A stretch of 64,000 bases of DNA, taken from the NCBI GenBank assembly GCA_947561395.2, contig OX387184.1:5208001-5272000 (forward strand), in the 5' to 3' direction. The stretch is from Buxus sempervirens (taxonomy: Eukaryota; Streptophyta; Magnoliopsida; Buxales; Buxaceae). Under the pieces are notes generated by a model that was not told where the DNA came from, made no database searches, and saw nothing but the letters and a program-made list of their open reading frames with translations. Position numbers and translations under genes: made by a program. Every line of letters starts with the position of its first letter. Position 1 is the first letter of the stretch. Below are positions 23,665-34,500 of the stretch, one piece after another.

Positions 23665-24810
23665 TGCGAATCTATCAGTTTCTATCTTTTTTCTTTAATC
23701 GGTTAAACAACTCTTTCTATATCATTATAGAGGTTCGAGAAGCTGAAACGTGGAAGTAAAATCTGTTCCTCACGTGGGCTTCACTCACTCTTATAGGCTG
23801 CAAATTGCATAGAATAAGTTCTATTATTGGCATGCTAAACGTCTAAAGGATCAGCATCTGTTGATGCTATACTTGGAGGAGGTCGAGTGTATTAAAAAAA
23901 AGGTTTAACTATAGAGTGTGATTTAATTTTGTTTTATTTAGAAACTATTAAATTTTTGAAAAGAGCAGGAAAATCAAATTCTGAAAAATTATTTAATCAT
24001 GGGCAACATGTTAAATCTTTTCTTTAAAAATATGTTATGGATATCTTTCAATTCTTTATTGTGTGTACATTGAACATAGTCCTGTGTAGCTGGATCTCGT
24101 TTCAATGGAAGTAGGGTTGTTGAGAAAGACACGTGTTATGAAAACCTCGTCCGTGTCATTTAATCCGCAAATAAGAATAGACAACACTTTGTTCATTTCA
24201 GCTGGTTCCTCACACTGGAACATCTACTGGTCCAACGGTGGAGGGTGTGTACACATAGGTTTTACGCACATACGTAGACATGTATTTCACCATTATACCA
24301 ATAGATGTTCTAGCCAAGTGCTCAAGTAGATCTCATCTCGCCGCTGATCGGTTGGCGGTTTCGTAACATTTACTGCGAAGCAACTACTTTGTCCAAAGAT
24401 CCTATTTTTGTGTTTGAAGAGTTTTGTTGTTGTACTCCTCAGGGAGTATTATACCCCATGCGCACCCAATCATGGATAAACAAGCAGGACACTACGTCAC
24501 TGCAACTCAGCATCTAAGGAGGATTGAGATCAAAGTAATCAACACACGCTACAGTGGACGAGATCGAACGGTGTTCACTTTGGGAGTACAGCTACGGTGT
24601 ATTGCCTGAGGGGATACAAGTTTATTGAATTTTTACAACTTGCCGCTGACGAATGTTGACCCGGAGACAAAGTTTTTGCCGGAAGGGACTTCCCTTGAAA
24701 CGTAGCAGCGTCGTCAGCTACAAAAGCCCCAGATCGCAGCAGAAGCCAGGAATCGTATCGGTGTAATCTAATCTGTACTAGATTGCGTTACAACGCCTGG
24801 ATTGAAAGCA
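23665..24810. other. Intergenic: 3' flank of the Claspin-like gene and upstream of the membrane-protein gene
   Basis: No gene is recognised in these 1.1 kb. It presumably contains the 3' UTR of the upstream gene and the promoter and leader of the downstream gene. Short open frames exist at 24105-24329 and 24424-24609, but their residue composition gives no family signal. Confidence 0.4.
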
Positions 24811-24825
24811 ATGGCGGAGCTCTGA
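24811..24825 (+). CDS. Four-codon upstream ORF in the leader of the membrane-protein gene
   Basis: ATG GCG GAG CTC TGA encodes MAEL and ends 45 bases before the main start. Its context AGCAATGGC is as good as that of the main start TTCAATGGC, so it could reduce initiation downstream if transcription starts above it. The transcription start is unknown. Confidence 0.35.
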   Translation: MAEL

Positions 24826-24870
24826 GAAGGGAGAAAACGATAAAAGGAAAAAGAAATTGCCGCTTCTTCA

Positions 24871-26859
24871 ATGGCGGTTTCACATAAAGGCAAGGTTTTT
24901 ATGCGTTGTTTGTTTTTTGTGTTGACTCTTCAGTCCGTGTTTAGGTTTCGAGTTTTTGTGATCTGTGAATCTTTATCAGCTGAAATCGAACACGACCACA
25001 AACATGAACTTGAACAAGATGATAATAGCGTAAGCCTAGTGGATCGGCAGGAAATCCAATTGAAGAAGCTGGAAGAACTAGTGGGAACACTTTCTGATGC
25101 TTTAGCTAGATTTGATACGCTGTTTTCGGATACTCGAAGGGTGGGATCTGTTGAGGAGCATCGTAGCCTTGAGGATTCGCGTTTCGGTGTATCGGACAGG
25201 GCTAAGATTGATAGAAGCAGTTTTGATAATGATGGATGTTCGAAACAAGCTGAAGATGGGGGTTTTGAAGGTGCTAAACCGCTGGAGGGTGAAAGAGGGA
25301 GAGGGGTTTCGGTGACGAAGTACAATCCATCTTGGTCGGAGAGATTTCAGTTCTTATCTGCTGTGAAACTCGATTCTGAAGCTACATGCATTAATGTTTT
25401 GCCCTTCGGAGATTATGAAGGATTCAGCAAATATGTTGCTGTCGGAGATGACAGAGGGAGGGTTTATATCTTCTTGTCGAATGGAGACGTATTGGTTGAG
25501 TTCTACACAATGTCAGATTCTGCCATTACGGCCATGCTCTCGTACTTGTCCGTCAACAAGAATGAGAGTGTTTTAGTCACCGGACATAGAAATGGAGTTA
25601 TCTTAGTTCATCGGGTTTGGGAGGTTTCGAATGCAGAAGACTGGCATTCTGTGTCCATGGAAAATTTCAGGGCATTTGCTTCACCGGAAAGAGGGGAAGA
25701 GGGTTCGCCTGTGACGATCCTGGAGGTACATCAAGTTGGGAGGACGAGATACATTCTATCTTCGGATATAACCGGGAAGATTAGGGTTTTCCGTGAGAAT
25801 GGAACAGTATATGGCTCTGCCATATCAGTGAGCAGGCCACTTGCGTTCTTAAAGCAAAGGCTTTTGTTTCTGACGGAGAGTGGTGCAGGGTCGTTGGACT
25901 TGAGGAGTATGACTGTTAGGGAGTCCGAATGTGAAGGGCTGAATCACTCTCTTGCCAGGAACTTTGTTTTTGATGCCGCAGATCGTTCAAGAGCATATGG
26001 GTTTACATCAGAGGGTGATCTGATTCATGTGATCCTGCTGGGTGATATAGTTAACTTCAAATGTAGGGTTAGATCTAAGAGGAAATTCGAGATGGATGGA
26101 CCTCTTGTCCTTCATGCAATAAAGGGGTACTTGTTTATTGTAGAACAGGAGAAAGTTTTTGTTTATAATGTATCTTCTCAGCATTATATTAGGGTTGGTG
26201 GTCCTCGGCTTCTTTTCACCGCGAGTCTTGATGAGATTAGATCATCATTTCTAAATTCGCAGGGGATGAATGGGAATTCCAAAAGGAGACTGGTGCCTTT
26301 AATTGCCAGTGACCGTGAAAAACTTGTTGTTCTTGGTCTTGGGAGTGGGTATGTGGGGATGTACAGGTCAAAACTTCCACTATTCAAGGCAGAATTCAAT
26401 ACGATGCTTTGGACAAGTCCTGTTCTCCTTTTCATTCTCTTCCTGTTTGGGGCATGGCATTTCTTCAGCAAAAAGAGGGAATCTCTTACCTCTTGGGGAC
26501 CGAATGATCCTTTCAATTCCACATCAGTAGCAGCGGGTGCCCCGTTAGGGTCTGGCTCGGGGGAGAGAGCTTTTGTGGATTCATCTTCAAGGGATACTGA
26601 TCTAATGGAACTAAGAGGAAGTGATCTGAGAGGTCCATCAAGAAGGTATGTCTCTCCCTCCAGCTATCCTGGTGGAGCAGCCATTTCGTTTAGGCCAAGT
26701 TCTACTGATTCTAACTTCAGACCAAGTTCTGCTGATCCCAATTTCAGGACAGCCACTGAACTGAAATACAGGGGCTCGAATTTGGAAACTGCAGGCTTTC
26801 CTAAAAGAAGAGAGGCTCTTTTTTCAAACCATCAAGTTGTAGAGGACACCATTGAATGA
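24871..26859 (+). CDS. Single-pass membrane protein with beta-propeller-like luminal/extracellular domain (662 aa)
   Basis: Intronless. A hydrophobic N-terminus (about residues 9-34, CLFFVLTLQSVFRFRVFVI) looks like a signal peptide. An acidic and coiled-coil-like stretch follows (QEIQLKKLEELVGTLSDAL, about 60-80). Residues about 145-505 form repeated beta-rich units reminiscent of WD40/quinoprotein propellers: YVAVGDDRGRVYIFLSNGDV, VLVTGHRNGVILVHRVW, YILSSDITGKIRVFRENGTV, LVVLGLGSGYVGMYRS. A transmembrane helix lies at about 514-532 (SPVLLFILFLFGAWHFF), followed by a basic KKRE and a roughly 130-residue Ser/Gly-rich tail with an FRPSS.D.NF duplication. It looks like a conserved but uncharacterised plant family; I do not recognise a name or function. 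Topology predicts propeller outside the cytosol and tail inside. Confidence 0.85.
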   Translation: MAVSHKGKVFMRCLFFVLTLQSVFRFRVFVICESLSAEIEHDHKHELEQDDNSVSLVDRQEIQLKKLEELVGTLSDALARFDTLFSDTRRVGSVEEHRSLEDSRFGVSDRAKIDRSSFDNDGCSKQAEDGGFEGAKPLEGERGRGVSVTKYNPSWSERFQFLSAVKLDSEATCINVLPFGDYEGFSKYVAVGDDRGRVYIFLSNGDVLVEFYTMSDSAITAMLSYLSVNKNESVLVTGHRNGVILVHRVWEVSNAEDWHSVSMENFRAFASPERGEEGSPVTILEVHQVGRTRYILSSDITGKIRVFRENGTVYGSAISVSRPLAFLKQRLLFLTESGAGSLDLRSMTVRESECEGLNHSLARNFVFDAADRSRAYGFTSEGDLIHVILLGDIVNFKCRVRSKRKFEMDGPLVLHAIKGYLFIVEQEKVFVYNVSSQHYIRVGGPRLLFTASLDEIRSSFLNSQGMNGNSKRRLVPLIASDREKLVVLGLGSGYVGMYRSKLPLFKAEFNTMLWTSPVLLFILFLFGAWHFFSKKRESLTSWGPNDPFNSTSVAAGAPLGSGSGERAFVDSSSRDTDLMELRGSDLRGPSRRYVSPSSYPGGAAISFRPSSTDSNFRPSSADPNFRTATELKYRGSNLETAGFPKRREALFSNHQVVEDTIE

Positions 26860-28206
26860 CCTGAGCAGTCAGTTGTATGATATGAGTTTTGTTCGAAGAA
26901 CTAGTCTTCAAATTTTGATGATGTAATTTTATGTTTTGTGGGGAAACATTGGTAAGTTTTAAGTGCTGTTTGATCCATTCTAATAATTTAGCGTTGATCA
27001 AAAGATTGGTTGACCATGTTTCTGGCTTGTAACTTATTTCATAAAAACTCCCCATCCTTTTTAAACAACCCTTCAAGATAATAGTATAAGTCAGTGTGTA
27101 GCATGATCCAATTATTACCTAAAAAATCTGTTAGGTGAAAATTACCTGGTGGCTTGATTTAATATAGTTCCTCTTTGTGCCATCTATCTGCTTGTTACCC
27201 TAGATTTATTTGTCCAAAGATATGCTGAAAAGTCAACATTTTGGTATGATGTGTAGTTTTAGAATATGACCTGGTTAAGAAATTCCTCAGGCTTTGGTTG
27301 TTTGTCTTGTTGCCATGCTCGCCCTCTGCCATGGATTTGAACAGAATATAGAGTAAATAATCTCCGCTTCTAAGTAAAACCTATTTACAGAGGTGATATG
27401 ATAATGTTAACCATAATGTCCACTGAAACCCACTTCTTAAGTTCCTCAATGTCCATGCTCTTCTTCATCTCCTTACCATCTCACTGCATTTGCCACTAGA
27501 AACAAAGTAAAAATTAGCCAATTTCACCTGAGTTCCTTCTTGTCCTTCTGCCAAGGTTTCTCCTCTTCTATTGCTGACATTGTATTTTCTGTTCTTCAAC
27601 AAGCATTTAGAAACCCCAGTGTCCCAGCCTCTACGAATTATTGCAAATGGGAGTGATCAACCTGACTGATAAATAATTGATCTTCCCTAATGGACTGGTA
27701 AGTACTCTTCCCCTAACTCTGGCTAGACATCATGGCCACTAGATGAAAGAAGGTTGAGGAAGGGGTTTTGATTGTGTCAAGCTTGATAACTTTGTCAATT
27801 ATGCTGTTTAATCGCCAACTGATAACTCTTTGGATTTGCTTCATTCATATAAATGACTTGCGTTCCGTCAGAGAATGCCAAACACTGGTAGTCCACTTGG
27901 TTTCTGGTGTTGGATGAGATAGGGGAAACAGAACAGAAAGAAGTTGAAACCATGTTTTAGATTCTTTGTGAATCTAGTCGAATGTTTCCAAATTCGATCT
28001 CATCAGTTGTGATACTGGTTTTGAGTTCACACGGTTGGCTAGACGTCGGGCTGATAACGGAATTAAGGATGTCTATACTCATTTCTCAAAACACGTATGG
28101 ATTCAAATTTCAAATCCCCGACCGATGAAAAGGTTTTGGAGTGAATCCCAGATGCAAGCAGCATCCTGTGTTTGGATATGACTCTTGAGAACGAGAGAAA
28201 GATGAG
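26860..28206. other. Intergenic between membrane-protein and PPR genes
   Basis: No gene, tRNA or transposon ends are recognised. The first 150-250 bases are likely 3' UTR of the membrane-protein gene. Confidence 0.4.
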
Positions 28207-30270
28207 ATGAAGACTCTCAAAGAGGGCCTAATACAACTTGCCCACACCATAAAAAAGGGTCTCGTTCCAACTGTTTTCACGTCCAATCAACTCATCCATC
28301 TCTGCTCCAAGCATGGCCTCCTGCATAGCGCTCGTAAGCTGTTTGACGCAATGCCTGAACGGAATGTTTTTACCTGGAATGCTATCATCTTGGCACATAT
28401 CAAGAAGCACGACTTGACACAAGCCCGATCCCTCTTTGATGCCACTCCTCACAAGGACTCTGTCACTTATAATTCCATGATCTCTGGATATTTAAGTACC
28501 AATGGCTTTGAAGCTGAAGCTATGGAACTCTTTGCTGAAATGCAAGCTACACGGACCCTGTTAGATGAGTTCACCCTGACAACTATGCTCAACTTGACGG
28601 CAAAGCTATTGCTTTTATCATGTGGAGAGCAGTTGCATTCTTTCATGGTGAAAACTGCTAATGATTCAACCAGGTTTTTTGTGAGCTCTTTGATTGACAT
28701 GTACTCAAAATGTGGTTGTTTTGGTGAGGCCTGTCAAGCGTTCAATGGATTGGGCATGATGTTGGATTCAGTTTCCAAGAATGCCATGGTTGCTGCTTAT
28801 TGTAGAGAAGGTGAGATGGATGCGGCTCTCAATCTATTTTGTACAGATCCGGGATTAAATGATACAGTGTCTTGGAATACATTAATCTCAGGCTACGCCC
28901 ATAATGGCTATGCGAAAGAGGCATTGGAGTTGTTTGTTTGTATGGCGGAGAATGGAATCCGATATAACGAGCACAGTTTCACTACTGTCTTGAGTGCTTG
29001 TTCGAGATTAAAGAGTTTGAAGCATGGAAAGGAAGTCCATGCTTTGGTTTTGAAGAATGGTTTAAGTTCAAATATGTTCATAAGCAGTGGAATTGTTGAT
29101 GTATACTGCAAGTCTGGCAATTTACAGTACGCAGAATTGGTTCATGGAGCCACTGGAACAGATAATGCTTACTCCATCACTTCGCTGATTGTAGGGCATT
29201 GCTCACAAGGAAACATGGCAGAAGCGCGGAGACTTTTTGATTCATTGAATTTTAAGAATTCTGTTGTCTGGACTGCTCTGTTTTCAGGGTATGTTAGATT
29301 GCAGCAGTGTGAAGCTGTTTTTGAACTTTTAAATGAGTTCAAGGTGAAAGAAGCTGTTGTTCCTGATGCTTTGATCCTTGTCAGTGTGCTTGGTGCCTGT
29401 GCAATACAAGCTGCTTTAGATCCTGGAAAACAGATTCATTCTTACATACTGAGAATGGGGATCGAGATCGAGTTAGGAGAGAAGTTGGGCAGTGCTATGG
29501 TTGATATGTATGCTAAATGTGGAGATATAAAATATGCAGAACGAATTTTCCAAAGAGTTGCATACAGAGATCAGATTCTTTACAATGCAATGATAGCCAG
29601 TTATGCGCATCACGGGTGTGAAAGCGAAGCTATTTTGCTGTACATGGAGATGTTGAATTGTGGAATTAAGCCCAGTGCAGTCACCTTCATTGCGCTTCTT
29701 TCTGCTTGCCGACATGCCGGATTAGTAGAAGCAGGGGAAATGTATTTTGATTCTATGACAAAGGACTACTCAATAGATCCCGAAATAGATCACTATTCAT
29801 GTATGATTGATCTGTATGGAAGAGCCAGTCAATATGAAAAGGTGGTGGCATTAATGAGAAAGATCCCAGTTGAGATGGATGCTGTAATCTGGGGATCGTG
29901 TCTGAATGCCTGCAGGATGAATGGGAATGTAGATTTAGCAACAATGGCAGAGGAGGAAATTTTGAAGATAGAAGGAGATAGTGCAACTCGATACGTGCAG
30001 TTAGCTAATGTGTATGCTGCAGAAGGAAAATGGAGTGAGATGGGGAGAATAAGGGGGAAGATGAGAGGGAAGGAAGTCAGAAAGTTTGGTGGTTGCAGTT
30101 GGCTTTATGTGGAAAATAGAGTAAATGTATTCACCTCTGGTGATAGGTCTCACTCAGAAGCAGAGGCTATTTATTTTGTATTAGACTGCTTGAATGTGCA
30201 GTTTGAAGGAGAAAAATCACTGTATACAGATACTAAGAGCCCTACCCATCTTTTATATGATTGTGGTTGA
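28207..30270 (+). CDS. Pentatricopeptide repeat protein, PLS class, E/E+ subgroup (687 aa)
   Basis: Intronless, as is usual for plant PPR genes. PPR repeats of 31-36 residues tile residues from about 20 to 610, for example FTSNQLIHLCSKHGLLHSAR, SVTYNSMISGYLS, TVSWNTLISGYAHNGYAKEA, LGSAMVDMYAKCGDIKYAER and SAVTFIALLSACRHAGLVEA. The L and S variants mark the PLS class. The C-terminus has an E domain (SATRYVQLANVYAAEGKWSE, GKEVRKFGGCSWLYVENRVN) and a short E+ part, with no DYW deaminase. Such proteins bind specific organellar RNAs, usually for C-to-U editing with a deaminase partner in trans. The sequence reads like the orthologue of Arabidopsis At3g18840, from memory. The start ATG at 28207 gives a short N-terminus without an obvious transit peptide. 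Confidence 0.92.
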   Translation: MKTLKEGLIQLAHTIKKGLVPTVFTSNQLIHLCSKHGLLHSARKLFDAMPERNVFTWNAIILAHIKKHDLTQARSLFDATPHKDSVTYNSMISGYLSTNGFEAEAMELFAEMQATRTLLDEFTLTTMLNLTAKLLLLSCGEQLHSFMVKTANDSTRFFVSSLIDMYSKCGCFGEACQAFNGLGMMLDSVSKNAMVAAYCREGEMDAALNLFCTDPGLNDTVSWNTLISGYAHNGYAKEALELFVCMAENGIRYNEHSFTTVLSACSRLKSLKHGKEVHALVLKNGLSSNMFISSGIVDVYCKSGNLQYAELVHGATGTDNAYSITSLIVGHCSQGNMAEARRLFDSLNFKNSVVWTALFSGYVRLQQCEAVFELLNEFKVKEAVVPDALILVSVLGACAIQAALDPGKQIHSYILRMGIEIELGEKLGSAMVDMYAKCGDIKYAERIFQRVAYRDQILYNAMIASYAHHGCESEAILLYMEMLNCGIKPSAVTFIALLSACRHAGLVEAGEMYFDSMTKDYSIDPEIDHYSCMIDLYGRASQYEKVVALMRKIPVEMDAVIWGSCLNACRMNGNVDLATMAEEEILKIEGDSATRYVQLANVYAAEGKWSEMGRIRGKMRGKEVRKFGGCSWLYVENRVNVFTSGDRSHSEAEAIYFVLDCLNVQFEGEKSLYTDTKSPTHLLYDCG

Positions 30271-31011
30271 AAGCTCCACCACATCTGGTCCAAAAATTTG
30301 TGAATTGTTTAGGATGCATTGGGTGCAGGACAAATTCATAGTCTTCTAAACGTTTTAAGGATAGTGATCAACAATTATGTGCAGGTGGCAATGCAAGTCA
30401 CCTTTGTGCTATCTCACTGTAAAAGTTACCAAGCCAGAACATCAATTGCTTGGATAATCTAATCATTCCTGTTGTCTTATTTTGGAGGATGGTTTGAGAG
30501 GTCTCGTGAGAGTACTGTGATCAACGAATCCTTAATCTGCACAAGATCACGTGGAAGACAATGCCGGCTGATTTTCTGAACAGAACTAAACGATTTTTTT
30601 GTACAAAAATACCAACTTTCTTAAAATTAATGCTATGGCAAGATCAGGAATACCCATTTTGAAAAAGAAACAACCGGTGCAAGTCAAGATGAAGAGCTCT
30701 TTAAATCTTGTAGAACAGTTCGTGCAACAGAGTTCTGACAATCATTATACACATCTGTAACTCTTGTTAATTGACCCTTCGGAATAAGTCCCTCTGCGTT
30801 TTTGACTATCCGAAATTTCACAGTACCTTCAGAATTTAATTTCATTTGAATATATGCTGATATTTACTAAACACATGCGATTAAGTTCCTTCTCTTGAAA
30901 ATAATTTTACCTGAAAATATCATTTTCAAAACTCTTTTAATATTTGGAAAACAACCTTCCGAAAGTAATAAGAATTTCTCAGCAATTTCACCTTTGGACT
31001 TCAAACTGAAG

Positions 31012-31137
31012 GCTGCATTGGGGATTGCTTAATAGCACTTAATTTCAACTTATGGCTTATTAAATCATTTTTTAATAGTAAAAAAAAGATTTAATAAGCA
31101 ACAGCCATAAATAGCTGTAGAAATTGAAAACCAAACA
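31012..31137. mobile_element. Possible small Tourist/Harbinger-like MITE
   Basis: The left end GGCTGCATTGGGGATT and the reversed right end GGCATCTATGTTTGGTTTT are loosely similar to Harbinger ends. The interior contains an inverted pair GCTTATTAAATC and GATTTAATAAGC around an A/T loop. No clean target duplication is seen. Confidence 0.35.
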
Positions 31138-31188
31138 TAGATGCCGTGCAAAATTTCTCCATTTCTCATAGTTCAGAAATTGATACAT

Positions 31189-31366
31189 CAGAGTTCATAC
31201 CAGCTACGGGATGAAATTTACAATTTCTGGATCAAAAAATTACGACTGAAGGCTTTTTGGCTAACTAGAGAACATCCAGAGTTCATACCAGCTACGGGAT
31301 GAAATTTACAATTTCTGGATCAAAAAATTACGACTGAAGGCTTTTTGGCTAACTAGAGAACATCCA
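31189..31366. repeat. Exact 88-bp tandem duplication
   Basis: Unit 1 (31189-31276) and unit 2 (31277-31364) appear identical, starting CAGAGTTCATACCAGC and ending AGAGAACATC. The match runs two bases further (CA). Perfect identity implies a recent event or an assembly artefact. It lies about 150 bp from the RPC5 stop codon, in the likely 3' UTR or terminator region. Confidence 0.9.
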
Positions 31367-31513
31367 TGGCACTACTGCCATGGTGGTCAATACTGCCGCA
31401 AATATTTTTTTTGGTTACAAAGGAGTCCATTAATTTGCTTTCTTTCAATACCCGGAAGGATAACATGTCATCAATCTGAAGGACCACAAAAGAAAAAGAA
31501 TTTCTTTTAGTAT

Positions 31514-34500
31514 CTACACTGTCTTCAAGACCCAGGCAGCGCCTCTAGAAATGCAGAGTTCACCTAAGACCTGCCAAGTGCAAAAAACAAATGAAAACAA
31601 GTACTGCTATTTGTAACTGGAACAGATATCAGTGAGCAGGATATGAAACTCAACTAACAAGTGGTTCATATCAATTACAAAGCTGATCAATGAAAAGCAG
31701 TCTTCAAATGGAATTTTTGATCACTTAAAAGGGGCATCATATTAGGCCTCCTCCTGAGTTCTAGCAGAATCCCAGTTCTCAAAAGGCATGCAAGATACAG
31801 CAATTCCTTTTACAATAGATGAAGCCTAGTAAGATTTCATGTTGAACTTCATTGCCATAAGCAAAAACTCCCAAGTATTCTTGCCTAAGAGCATCTGCTG
31901 GGGCATGTCCCAAGCATGTGATATTGCAAACCAGAACACCCGTACATTCATGTGTTCAGATTCTACAAGGTCCAACCAGATTATGACATAATAGTTTTTA
32001 TCAATCCAGAGCCCTTACAAGAGAAACTCTTGTATTCTGATTAAGAAATTTGTGTTTCAACTTTAGGCCATTCAGAGGGGCCCACAACCCAGTTGAAGCT
32101 CAGAATGATAGAAAAAGGAATGATTTTTGACAAAGTCAGAATATTCCACGGATGATAAGTTTCTTGATGCATGAATGAAACTGAATGCTATCATTGTGAT
32201 GGTATCGCATTCTAAAGTTTTAAGTGGCCCTATTATATTTCCCATAAAAGAGAGAGAAAGAGAAGAAAAACATGGTGACCTTGTTATATTCATTGGTAGT
32301 GATATCCCTTTTAAGTGAAATCTTGGCAGCTTCAACAATGTCTGCCTTCCGCAGTTTTGCATCAGGCTCCTTGGCACATAAAAGATTGATTACAACTTTC
32401 CTGCAATGGAAAAACCACAATTTAGTACAACAGGAAGAAATGCTCTGTAAGACAAAAATAGATCATGACACAAACAAAAATAGATGACGAATAACCTTAA
32501 TGGATCATATTCTGGATGCTCTGATGATGTCTTTGAAACATAAACACCATGGATATTTACTGCAACTTGACTTAAAGCTGCTTGGAGCACCTCTGGATGG
32601 CAATCATCAACACCATAGGCCGCAGATACTAAAACTCTAGGATCTGACTTTGGAATACTTGATTTTGAAATTGCCATATCCCGCAAACCTTGTTTAATTC
32701 GATCAAAGCTGTCAATATAATCACGCATCATGCTAATGTTAGAGCTTAAAAACTTCAAGAATCACATATGCACGAATTGTGCTGTAATGAAAATGGATGC
32801 TCTTCTAAGACTATTTCAAAAATAATTTATTTCCAAAAGAGGGGCAGCAGAATCAATGAAAACTTTGTAAAGTATATTTTACTTTTCTTCTTTCAAAAAG
32901 AGAAGTAATAGGAATATGTCAGAGAGAGAGAGAGAGAAGGGGGGAGGGAGGGAGGGAGGGCGGGGTACACATAAAGGGAAACAGCTTAGGTTTTGTGTTA
33001 TAATCCAACCCAGCGAGCTATTGTCTGCTTTGGGCCTAAGCTGGCATGGTTTTGTCCCCAAAAGGCGCCTCGCTAGTTAGAGTGTTCTCCCTAACTCTTA
33101 TACCTTTCTGAGCATTCATCCGTTTCCGATGTGGGATCAGGATGTCACATTTTGGCACTCAAATTTGCAATAGCAATCACATTTCTCCAACCAAACTACA
33201 AAACCCTCAAACGTGATGTTTTACTATCTCAATTCGATGTTCAATAATGGGAATAAAAGTTCTATAGGAATTGATTTGCTCTAGTTTTTGTATCGTCTGC
33301 GTTGATCCTAGGCAACCATAATTTGGTTCTCGCCACTGAAATTTGTAGCTGGCATTTTATATATTAAAATATTTTCCTAGTAGAAAAGGGAAAAAAGAAG
33401 ATGAAGAAGATACTTCAGCTTTGGAAACTAGACTGTCAAATTGGGTGAAGAGATCTCGAAAAAATCATCATGTTGATTGTGACATTGATCGAAGCAGTAT
33501 CTCAAACATGTCTTACTACCCATTCTGAATGGACTTATTAATGGACCAGTAAATAATTTAACAGTGATACTTAAAAACTATAAATTGAAAAGGCTTTTAA
33601 GTCTTGTTTTTAGAAGCAGAAAGCAACATGTACATGCAACTCATCAAGGAAAAGCAAAAAAAATAATTTACTGTGGAAACCTACCAGACTAAACCTTGGT
33701 TCAATGTCCCTTGTATATGGGTGGAGCTAGGGTGAGATGCAGGGGGGCCATGCCCCCTCATACCCAAGTTTCCTTTTCCTTTAAATGTTGTAAAGGTGTT
33801 GCGTCAAATCTGAACCAAGTCTGATTAGATGAATGATGGGCCTAAAGTCTAGAAATAAGAAATGTTTCTGGAAAATCTTTTGTTAGCTTATATTTTATTA
33901 AAAATCTTTGTTTTCATGATGGTTCATATAAACCTCGTATCATTTGAAACAGTAGTTAGGAGTCTCAATTATCCTTATACATCTATACATCAAAATTCAT
34001 AGGTTTGGTAGATACACAACAAAAAGGCTTTGCATGAATGTATTCTAGTAGTGGCATAATTAGGACAAGCTAGCTGAGTTTTGCCCAAGCCTGATCCCAC
34101 AACGTTATGAAGCAATTTTAAAAAACTGAGCAAAGTACAAAAATTAATCCTGACTGGGCTTATTTGGAGATTTAACAAACACAGTGGATTCAAATATCAC
34201 TATGGCAAAAAATTAAAAAAACCTTACCTGCAAATCTTGTGAATCTGGAAAAGTTTCTGCAGGGCCTTTAACAAAGCATCTTGAGTTTCACCAGAGCTGG
34301 CTTTTGTGCCAACGTTAAGTGCCCCATTTACACCTCTTGTCGCAACATGATCAGAATTGATAGAACTTCCATGTCTGAAACTCCTCATACCAGGTCCACT
34401 CTTTCCAGCACCATGGATAACATCTTTTATCCGCTTTTCAGAGCCTTCCCAAAGTTGCTCCTGTTCCCTCACTATGACTGGATTTTGCTTTATAAATGTC

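Larger units (their letters stand above)
30271..31513. other. Convergent intergenic region between the PPR gene and RPC5
   Basis: It holds the 3' flanks of both genes, a MITE-like inverted repeat at about 31012-31137 and an exact 88-bp tandem duplication at 31189-31364. Nothing else is recognised. Confidence 0.45.
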
